DNA of 6,144 nt from Phycisphaerales bacterium (GTDB lineage Bacteria; Planctomycetota; Phycisphaerae; Phycisphaerales; Phycisphaeraceae), in the NCBI GenBank assembly GCA_012031455.1, contig JAAUTM010000098.1, positions 1-6,144 on the forward strand, given 5' to 3'. Position 1 is the first letter of the stretch. Every line of letters begins with the position of its first letter. Below are positions 1 to 6,144 of the stretch, in pieces. The notes below the pieces were generated by a model. That model had not been told where the DNA came from and did no database searches. It worked only from the letters and a program-made list of their open reading frames with translations. Position numbers and translations under genes: made by a program.

Positions 1-14
1 TTCTGGCCCGCCAC

Positions 15-43
15 TTGCATGGCACCGGCTTCACCCTTATAAT
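15..43 (+). promoter_or_regulatory. Putative sigma70-type promoter for rpoB
   Basis: A perfect -10 hexamer TATAAT lies at 38-43, and a partial -35 hexamer TTGCAT (3 of 6 matches to TTGACA) lies at 15-20. They are separated by the ideal 17 bp. Transcription would begin near position 50 and leave a leader of about 87 bases before the rpoB start. If real, it gives the polymerase genes a start site of their own, separate from any upstream ribosomal protein genes. The -35 match is weak and the call rests on sequence and spacing alone. Confidence 0.5.
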
Positions 44-125
44 ACCCCGTTCGCGGCGTGGGACACTCCCTTGGTTATATCAACACTTTTTGCTTAAATC
101 CCGAGCTTTATTTCAAAGCCTGGTT

Positions 126-132
126 GAGGTGA
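126..132 (+). promoter_or_regulatory. Shine-Dalgarno site of rpoB
   Basis: GAGGTGA ends four bases before the ATG at 137, a strong match to the 16S anti-Shine-Dalgarno. It supports 137 as the start rather than the in-frame ATG at 143, although both are within reach. The rest of the leader (about 50-125) shows only very short inverted repeats, such as GGGA-CAC-TCCC at 60-70, and no recognisable riboswitch or attenuator. Confidence 0.65.
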
Positions 133-136
133 AACC

Positions 137-3100
137 ATGCTCATGACGACCGTGCGCGATTACACCAAGCATGGCGATGCGCTCCCCGTGCCCAATCTCA
201 TCGAAGTGCAACAGACCGCCTACACGCGGTTTTGCAGATGGATGCACAGCACGACAAGCGTGACGTCAAGATTGGTTTGGAATCACTCCTGCGTGAAGTG
301 TTCCCCATCGAAAGTTACGACGGGAACATGAAGCTGGAGTACTTGAGCTACAAGCTCGACAACCACGCTACACCCCGGATGAATGCCGGGAACTGCGCCT
401 GACCTACGGCATGCCGTTCAGGGTCAGGGTGCGCCTGGTTCGCAAGGATGTGGCTGAGATTCCTGAAGAGGAAATCTACCTAGGCGAAATCCCCGTCATG
501 ATGGGTGGCGGGGAATACATCATCAACGGTGCGGAACGAGTGATCGTCAATCAGCTCCACCGTTCCCCTGGTGTGGACTTCTCCATTGTCAGTTCCGAGG
601 GCGATCGTCCACTCCACTCGGCACGCATCATCCCTGAGCGTGGCTCGTGGATTGAGCTGGAAGTCACCAAGAAAGACGCCTTGGTCATGCGTATCGACCA
701 GAGCACCAAGATTCCAGCCACCACGTTCCTGCGCGGCATCGACGAAAGCTTTTCCTCTACGGAAAAGATTCTGCGCACGTTTTACACCCTGCAAACCGTC
801 AAAACCACTGAAATCAAGCCCGAATATGTGGCGGTGGGCGACATCATCGACAAGCAGACCGGCGAAGTGATGGTTGGGGCTGGCAAAGCCATTGGCGATG
901 CGATTGACAAGGTGATTGCATCCAATCTGAAAACCGTTGAAGTTATCACTGATGTGGATGATGAACTGATCCTCAACACCATTGCCGAGGAATGGTCACA
1001 GCAGCACAGCGAAACTGCGGGTTACAGTGAATATGAACTGGCACTGCTGGCGCTGTATGCAAGGCTTCGGCCCGGAAACCCGCCACAGGTCGATAAAGCA
1101 CGGCAACTGGTGGCCGAAAAGTTCTTCGATGAAAACCGTTACCGTCTGGGGCGCGTGGGCCGGTTCCGCATCAACCGTAAGTTTGACCTCAACACCCCTG
1201 AGAGCGAAATGAAACTTCGCTCCGAAGATTTTGTACAGGTGGTCAAATATCTGCTGGACCTGCGTTCCAACCGTAACAAAGCCCACATTGACGATATCGA
1301 TCACTTGGGCAATCGTCGGCTGCGCACGCTCGATGAGCTGGCGGTCGAGGAAATGCGCAAGGGCTTCCTCAAGCTCAAACGCACCGTGCAGGAACGCATG
1401 AGTGTGAAAGAGCCTGATGAACTGGCCAAGATCGCGGACCTGATCAACAGCAAGTCGATCTCCAGTGCCATTGAACACTTTTTCGGGCGCAGCGAACTTT
1501 CACAGGTGGTCGATCAGACCAACCCGTTGGCACAGATCAAGCATGAACGCACGCTCAGTGCCATGGGCCGGGCGGCCTGAATCGTAAACGTGCTGGCTTT
1601 GAAGTGCGCGATGTACATATTTCGCACTACGGTCGTATCTGTCCGATTGAAACGCCTGAAGGCACCAACATCGGTCTGATTTCGTCCCTGGGTATTTATT
1701 CCAAGGTCGATGAATACGGCTTCCTGCTCACCCCTTACCGGGTGGTAAAAAATGGCAAGGCTGATCCGAAAAACGTCGTGTACCTGCGTGCTGACGAGGA
1801 AATGAAGGCCACCATCGCCCCCACCGACTCGATTGATGCTGAGGGCAAGCTGCCCAAGGGCAACGTGCTGGCACGAGTGGATGGTGAACTGGCACAGGTC
1901 GGCAGCGAGAACGTGCAATACGTCGATATCAGCCCCAAACAGATTGTCGGTGTTTCGGCTGCGTTGATTCCGTTCCTTGAACACGACGATGCCAACCGCG
2001 CCCTGATGGGTTCCAACATGCAGCGGCAGGCGTGCCGTTGGTAGTCACCCAGGTTCCCTGCGTGGGCACCGGCATTGAACGTGAAGTGCCCAAGTATTCA
2101 GGCATGTTGTTCCGTGCCAGGAACCCCGGCACGGTGACGTACGTGGACAGCCAACGCATTGTCGTGGACAACGCCGATGAATATGAACTGCGTAAGTTCG
2201 CAGGTCTCAATGACCGTACCTGTCTGAATCAGCGGCCGATTGTGACGCTGGGTCAGAAGGTGAAAAAGAACCAGATCATCGCCGATGGCCCCGCCACAAA
2301 TCAGGGCGAACTGGCACTGGGTAAGAACGTGCTGGTGGCGTTCAACTGCTTCGACGGCTACAACTTTGAAGATGCCATCGTCATCAGTGAACGACTGGTG
2401 AAGGAGGATGTATTTACCTCGATCCATATCGAGGAATTCGATGTGGAAATCCGCGAGACCAAGCTGGGTCGCGAAGAGTTCACCCGTGACATCCCCAATG
2501 TTTCCGAAAAGATGCTTGCCAAGCTCGATGAAGCTGGCATCATCCGCATCGGAGCCTACGTCAAACCCGGTGACATTCTGGTGGGTAAGGTCAGCCCGAA
2601 ATCCAAGAGCGAGCTTTCGCCTGAGGAAAAACTGCTCCATGCGATTTTCGGCAGAGCTGGCGAAGATGTGAAGAACGATTCATTGGAAGTGCCTGCCGGG
2701 ACCGAAGGCATCGTGATCGGTGCCAAGCGGTTCTCCCGCCGCATGCACATGACTGAGGATCAGAAGAAAGTACTCCGCAAGGAAATGCGTGAGTATGAAC
2801 AGTCGATGGATCGTCGGGCCGTGGACCTGTTCAAGCAGATGGTGGAACAGGTTAACGAAGTGACGGGGACCCCGATGGTGGATCCCTCGACCCGGCAGAA
2901 AGTGGCTGCCAGCGACATCACGGAAGTGGTGACCGAGCAGATCAACGATTTCTCATCGGACTGGATCAAGGGTTCCAAGGCGGCGCGTGAACAGGCGATG
3001 ACGATTTACAGCCAGTTCTGGCCCCGTATCGAAGGCATCAAGAAGGAAAAAGAACGCAAACTGGCGCATATGAAGCGTGGCGACGAGCTGCCTTCAGGCG

Positions 3101-3930
3101 TGCTGGAAATGGTGAAGGTTTATCTGGCGACCAAACGCGCCTTGTCGGTGGGTGACAAGATGGCCGGTCGTCACGGCAACAAGGGTGTGATCTCGCGTAT
3201 CGTGCCTGTGGAAGACATGCCCTTCCTCGATGATGGCACGCCCGTGGATGTGCTGCTCAACCCGCTGGGTGTGGGTAAGCGCATGAACGTGGGACAGATT
3301 CTGGAAACCTACCTTGGCTGGGCTTGCGGCGTGCTGGGCTTCCAGGCGATCACCCCGATCTTCGATGGTGCCAGTGAACTGGATATTGAGGAAGTGGTGA
3401 AGGAAGCCAATAAGCATGTTCAGGATCGGCGGAAGGAACTGGATGAAAAGAACCAGGCCCCCGGCTTGAACGAACTGCTGGTGGAAATGCCTCCGATGGG
3501 CAAGATTCAGCTTTACGATGGTCGTACGGGTGAACCGTTTGATCAGCCCGCTACCGTGGGTCAGATGTACCTGCTCAAACTGCACCACCTGGTGGACGAC
3601 AAGATTCACGCTCGTTCGACCGGTCCTTACAGCCTGATCACCCAGCAACCCCTGGGCGGCAAGGCCCGCACCGGCGGTCAGCGCTTCGGGGAAATGGAAG
3701 TCTGGGCGGTCGAAGCCTATGGTGCTTCCTACATCCTGCAGGAGTTGCTGACGGTCAAGAGCGATGACGTGGAAGGCCGAACCAAGATTTACGAGTCGAT
3801 GATCAAGGGCACCAACACGCTGGAAGCGGGCATGCCCGTGGCGTTTGAGGTGCTTTGCAACGAAATCAAGGGCCTGGGCCTGAACATCACCATGGAGAAA
3901 TCCCAATCCGACGCTGGCGCGATTTTGTGA
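137..3930 (+). CDS. rpoB: DNA-directed RNA polymerase beta subunit, with four frameshifts
   Basis: Beta subunit of the core RNA polymerase, which with beta-prime forms the active centre and the DNA/RNA channel. The frame steps back one base at about 230, 364, 1568 and 2031. Restoring one base at each site makes 3798 bases, or 1265 residues, against 1342 in E. coli. Residues below use the restored numbering. The protrusion motif [17 protein letters not shown] is at 130-146. The rifampicin-pocket region is at bases 1485-1568. NGYNFED-type catalytic-face residues E746 and D747 fall in [19 protein letters not shown] at 1009-1018 carries two lysines (K1009, K1017) matching E. coli K1065 and K1073. 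The C-terminal [11 protein letters not shown] is at 1181-1191, followed by the [11 protein letters not shown] segment. The protein ends about where the family does. The segment after 2032 is one clean frame of 632 codons. Two TGA stops stand in tandem at 3928-3933. Family identity is certain; whether the shifts are biological is doubtful. Confidence 0.97.
230..233 (+). other. Frameshift 1 in rpoB (probable missing T)
   Basis: The frame beginning at 137 reads YTRF and then loses homology. Moving to the frame that contains CAG at 235 restores the expected YTRFLQMDAQ. One T missing from the run of four at 230-233 explains this exactly (TTT TTG CAG). Without repair the 137 frame stops after 64 codons. 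Confidence 0.85.
363..364 (+). other. Frameshift 2 in rpoB (probable missing C)
   Basis: The reading KLDN at 352-363 continues as [11 protein letters not shown] only if one C is added to the CC at 363-364 (AAC CCA CGC TAC). [11 protein letters not shown] is the wording expected of the family. Unrepaired, the frame meets a TGA at 400-402. Confidence 0.85.
1485..1568 (+). other. Rifampicin-binding cluster I of RpoB
   Basis: This stretch aligns without gaps to E. coli RpoB 507-534. The residues equivalent to Q513, D516, H526 and S531 are all conserved, so the classic resistance hot spots look wild type. Differences are E for Q510, V for F514 (codon 1506-1508), T for R529 (codon 1551-1553) and M for L533 (codon 1563-1565). 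R529 is one of the residues lining the drug pocket. The alignment was made by eye from the remembered E. coli sequence. Confidence 0.8.
1568..1569 (+). other. Frameshift 3 in rpoB (probable missing C)
   Basis: The family reads [21 protein letters not shown] here. The observed bases give SAMG and then RAA-stop. One extra C in the CC at 1568-1569 (GGC CCG GGC GGC CTG) restores [14 protein letters not shown] and joins the frame ending at 1580 to the one that continues to 2044. Confidence 0.9.
2031..2031 (+). other. Frameshift 4 in rpoB (probable missing C)
   Basis: The conserved NMQRQAVPLV is interrupted: the observed bases read [13 protein letters not shown]. One C added at 2031 (CAG GCC GTG CCG) restores [15 protein letters not shown] and the long final frame from 2032. 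The apparent GTG start at 2032 is therefore an internal valine codon (restored residue 634), not a translation start. Confidence 0.9.
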
Positions 3931-3945
3931 TGAATTCGGGGGTGT

Positions 3946-4329
3946 ATGATGAGCAGTTGGCGGGATATGAGTTTGAAGAACCGCAATGCAGCGGTATTGC
4001 TGGCACAGGCGAAGAATCATCGCAGTGCCGTGAGCCGGGCATACTACGCGGCTTTTTCAGCGATTACCTGTGAATTGCGTAAGTACACCCTGGAGTTTGA
4101 AAACGGAAACGAACATCCACCGCACCGCCAGATCGGTCGATTCATCAAAAAATATTTCGTCGGTCTTTCGCGTGCGGAACGGGATGATTTACGGGATGTA
4201 CTGGCCCGGTTGTATCAGGCACGAATCGATGCGGATTACCGCCATGAAGCGGAATTCTCCGACGAGGTCGCACGATTGGCGCTCAGTGACATGGAATACG
4301 TTCTCGAAAGTCTGGAGCTCGTACCATGA
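3946..4329 (+). CDS. HEPN-domain protein, UPF0332-like
   Basis: A 127-residue, probably all-helical soluble protein. No signal peptide or membrane segment is visible. The helix AVSRAYYAAFSA at about 28-39 and the later RIDADYRH at 93-100 are the two hallmarks of small HEPN proteins of the UPF0332 type, where SRAYYA and RxxADY are recurrent. HEPN proteins commonly act as RNases or RNA-binding toxins beside a small partner gene; that role is inferred here. R93 and H100 literally fit the HEPN Rx4-6H pattern, but not the RxxxxHxY form of HepT toxins. The gene starts 15 bases after the rpoB stop and in the same frame. GGGGG at 3938-3942 fits the second ATG (3949) better than the first. Hand-counted G+C over 3961-4320 is 189 of 360, lower than the sampled rpoC stretches, and codon choice is less C-ending, which could point to acquisition. 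The next gene overlaps it by four bases. Confidence 0.8.
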   Translation: MMSSWRDMSLKNRNAAVLLAQAKNHRSAVSRAYYAAFSAITCELRKYTLEFENGNEHPPHRQIGRFIKKYFVGLSRAERDDLRDVLARLYQARIDADYRHEAEFSDEVARLALSDMEYVLESLELVP

Positions 4330-4586
4330 AACAAGAGGAAATCATCAACTTGGTGCAGCAGAAACTGGATATGCATCAGCCAAAGGATTACCGCCTGGAT
4401 GTCGAACCTCGATCCGTTCGACAGGAGCAGGACTGGTGGTTCGTCGGCGTCAAACCCTCGACGGCCGGGATACGTCGGTACAGCTATTACGATGTCATGG
4501 CTCAGGTCAGCAGGGAAATCGAAGATCAATGCGGCGTGAATATAACCTTGGTTCCGCCCCCCTCAGGTGTTCGTCGTAAGGACTGA
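4326..4586 (+). CDS. Small protein of unknown function, partner of the HEPN gene
   Basis: An 86-residue protein I cannot assign to a family. By eye it looks like a helix (1-15), a strand near YRLDV (22-26), a strand around DWWFVGVKP (36-44) with a tandem tryptophan, a helix over SYYDVMAQVSREIED (53-67), and a final strand at NITLVP (72-77), followed by a basic tail (RRKD). This suggests a compact alpha/beta fold. There is no nucleotidyltransferase GSx10DxD motif, no helix-turn-helix that I can see, and no signal peptide. Its ATG overlaps the stop of the HEPN gene (ATGA at 4326-4329), and GGAG at 4314-4317 lies eight bases upstream, so the two are probably translationally coupled and work together. 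A role as antitoxin or RNA-binding cofactor for the HEPN protein is inference from position only. Confidence 0.75.
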   Translation: MKQEEIINLVQQKLDMHQPKDYRLDVEPRSVRQEQDWWFVGVKPSTAGIRRYSYYDVMAQVSREIEDQCGVNITLVPPPSGVRRKD

Positions 4587-4604
4587 TTCACTCATTCAAT
4601 CGTC

Positions 4605-4621
4605 CGCTCAACCACGGAGCG
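4605..4621 (+). promoter_or_regulatory. rpoC Shine-Dalgarno within a possible small hairpin
   Basis: GGAG at 4616-4619 is the only Shine-Dalgarno-like site before the rpoC ATG; its 12-base spacing is long. It overlaps the right arm of a perfect 5-bp stem: CGCTC at 4605-4609 pairs with GAGCG at 4617-4621 around a 7-base loop. Pairing would partly hide the site. The stem is short and may be chance. The whole 4587-4631 gap shows no U-tract terminator and no convincing promoter. Confidence 0.35.
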
Positions 4622-4631
4622 TATCAATACC

Positions 4632-6144
4632 ATGGCTGAAGGCATTTACGATCGCGTCAACGAATTCTCGGCGGTGAAAATCACCCTCGCTTCGCCCAAT
4701 GACATCCGCTCGTGGAGCTTTGGCGAAGTCCGCAAACCCGAGACCATCAACTACCGCACCTACCGCCCTGAAAAGGACGGCCTGTTCTGCGAGCGCATCT
4801 TCGGCCCCGAGCGCGATTATGAATGTGCCTGCGGCAAGTACAAAGGCACCAAGTTCAAGGGCATCATCTGCGACCGCTGTGGTGTCAAGGTGACGCATTC
4901 GCGCGTGCGCCGTAAACGCATGGGCCATATCAACCTCGCTGCGCCCATCGTCCACATCTGGTTCTTCAAGTCCACCCCCAGCCGTCTGGGCAACCTTCTG
5001 GGCATGAAAACCAGCGACCTTGAAAAGGTTGTTTACTTCCAGGATTACGTGGTCATCGAACCCGGTGACACACCGCTCAAGCACAAGCAGGTGCTCACCG
5101 AGGATGAATACCGCAAAGCTCTCGAAGCTCATGGCTCCGCTTTCACCGCCAACATGGGCGCCGAAGCCGTCAAGGAAATCCTCGTTCGCATGGACCTGGC
5201 GACCACTGCCAACGACCTGCGTGAGGAACTCAAGCAGACCAAGAGCAAGCAGCGCATCAAGGAGCTTGCCAAGCGTCTGAAAATCGTCGAACAGATCCGT
5301 GGCAGCGAAAACAAGTCCGAGTGGATGGTGATGGACGTGATCCCCGTCATCCCGCCCGATCTGCGCCCGCTGGTGCTGCTGGAATCCGGCAACTTCGCCA
5401 CCAGCGACCTCAACGACCTGTATCGCCGCATCATCAACCGTAACAACCGTCTCAAGAAACTGATGGACCTCAACGCCCCCGAGGTCATCATCCGCAACGA
5501 AAAGCGCATGCTCCAGCAGTCGGTTGATGCGCTCTTTGACAACGGCCGTTGCCGCAGGCCGGTGCTGGGTTCCTCCAACCGTCCGCTCAAGTCGCTCACC
5601 GACATGATCAAGGGCAAGCAGGGCCGGTTCCGTGAAAATCTGCTGGGCAAGCGCGTCGATTACTCGGCTCGTTCGGTGATCGTCGTCGGCCCGGAACTCA
5701 AGCTCAATCAATGCGGCCTGCCCAAGAAGATCGCGCTGGAACTCTTCCAGCCGTTCATCATTCGCAAGCTCAAGGAACATGGTTACGCCGATACGATCAA
5801 GTCCGCCAAGAAGATGATCGAACGCCGCGACACGGAAGTGTGGGACATTCTGGAAGAGGTCATCTTCCAGCATCCGGTGCTGCTGAATCGCGCCCCCACG
5901 CTCCACCGCATGGGTATCCAGGCCTTTGAACCCGTGCTGGTCGAAGGCAACGCCATCAAGATTCACCCGCTGGTCTGCACCGGCTTCAATGCCGACTTCG
6001 ATGGCGACCAGATGGCTGTCCACCTGCCCCTGTCGGTCGAGGCCCAGGCCGAGGCTCATATTCTGATGTTGTCCACGCACAACATCTTCAGCCCCTCCAA
6101 CGGTGCCCCGATCATCAGCCCCGCGCAGGATATCGTCTATGGCG
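4632..6144 (+). CDS. rpoC: DNA-directed RNA polymerase beta-prime subunit, N-terminal part
   Basis: The first 504 codons of beta-prime, cut by the window's right edge; the family is usually around 1400 residues. The frame is open without shifts. The N-terminal zinc ribbon has C65, C67, C80 and C83 (ECACGKY and IICDRCG), with the same spacing as E. coli C70-C88. The clamp coiled coil, the main sigma contact, spans about 258-306 ([15 protein letters not shown] to DNGR). The conserved [17 protein letters not shown] is at 317-333, followed by [14 protein letters not shown]. The catalytic loop NADFDGDQ at 453-460 (bases 5988-6011) carries the three magnesium-binding aspartates D455, D457 and D459. 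Start ATG 4632 gives the family's usual beginning ([17 protein letters not shown]). It probably shares a transcript with rpoB and the two small genes. Codons are strongly C- and G-ending, unlike the small pair upstream. Identity is certain. Confidence 0.98.
   Translation, partial: MAEGIYDRVNEFSAVKITLASPNDIRSWSFGEVRKPETINYRTYRPEKDGLFCERIFGPERDYECACGKYKGTKFKGIICDRCGVKVTHSRVRRKRMGHINLAAPIVHIWFFKSTPSRLGNLLGMKTSDLEKVVYFQDYVVIEPGDTPLKHKQVLTEDEYRKALEAHGSAFTANMGAEAVKEILVRMDLATTANDLREELKQTKSKQRIKELAKRLKIVEQIRGSENKSEWMVMDVIPVIPPDLRPLVLLESGNFATSDLNDLYRRIINRNNRLKKLMDLNAPEVIIRNEKRMLQQSVDALFDNGRCRRPVLGSSNRPLKSLTDMIKGKQGRFRENLLGKRVDYSARSVIVVGPELKLNQCGLPKKIALELFQPFIIRKLKEHGYADTIKSAKKMIERRDTEVWDILEEVIFQHPVLLNRAPTLHRMGIQAFEPVLVEGNAIKIHPLVCTGFNADFDGDQMAVHLPLSVEAQAEAHILMLSTHNIFSPSNGAPIISPAQDIVYG

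Noticed and set aside
60..90. Possible rho-independent terminator before rpoB (GGGA-CAC-TCCC stem, later run of T)
   Set aside because: The stem is only 4 bp and the T run (about 86-90) is some 16 bases away, so it does not form a credible terminator.
2032..3930. Separate gene starting at GTG 2032
   Set aside because: The first codons (V-P-L-V-V-T) are the middle of the conserved RpoB motif QAVPLV; the apparent start is produced by the frameshift at 2031.
3094..4020. 308-codon open frame on the minus strand opposite the end of rpoB
   Set aside because: Shadow of conserved rpoB codons; histidine- and glutamine-rich composition with no recognisable domain and no ribosome-binding site that I can see.
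4070..4579. 169-codon plus-strand frame overlapping both small genes
   Set aside because: It overlaps almost all of the HEPN 3' half and the 86-codon gene in another frame and has no homology-like motifs. The ATGA coupling and HEPN motifs support the other frames instead.
4587..4631. Separate promoter for rpoC (TATCAA at 4622-4627)
   Set aside because: Only 4 of 6 matches, no convincing -35, and it would place the transcript start at the ATG itself.
4608..6080. 490-codon open frame on the minus strand opposite rpoC
   Set aside because: It lies entirely antisense to unmistakable rpoC codons. Long antisense frames are expected opposite C/G-ending codons, and its protein is low-complexity (rich in H, V, D, L) with no family resemblance.

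Overview
The window holds the start of an RNA polymerase operon, all on the + strand: rpoB (beta subunit, complete but broken by four single-base frameshifts), two small genes, and the first 504 codons of rpoC (beta-prime subunit), which runs off the right edge. The RpoB and RpoC sequences are clearly bacterial. Their lineage wording (for example [10 protein letters not shown] and [23 protein letters not shown] in Rpo[15 protein letters not shown] in RpoC) reads to me as Planctomycetota, perhaps Phycisphaerae. That assignment comes from remembered family resemblance, not from a search.

Layout. Bases 1-136 are non-coding and hold a plausible sigma70-type promoter (TTGCAT, 17 bp, TATAAT) and a Shine-Dalgarno. 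No end of rplL, the usual upstream neighbour, is visible. rpoB occupies 137-3930. Its reading frame drops back by one base four times, all in the first 1.9 kb of the gene and all at short runs of C or T. Restoring one base at each site gives an uninterrupted protein of 1265 residues, so I treat these as probable sequencing or assembly deletions in a functional gene. Bases 3946-4329 encode a 127-residue HEPN-domain protein (UPF0332-like), and 4326-4586 encode an 86-residue protein I do not recognise, joined to it by an ATGA overlap. rpoC starts at 4632 after a 45-base gap.

How they fit together. RpoB and RpoC form the two-sided catalytic core of RNA polymerase and are normally adjacent or fused. 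Here a tightly packed two-gene cassette sits between them, 15 bases after the rpoB stop, with no recognisable promoter or terminator of its own. It would therefore be transcribed with the polymerase genes. HEPN proteins are often RNases or toxins with a small partner gene, but the partner here is too short for, and lacks, the usual nucleotidyltransferase (MNT) antitoxin motifs. This HEPN and orphan-partner pair inside rpoBC is the most interesting item in the window.
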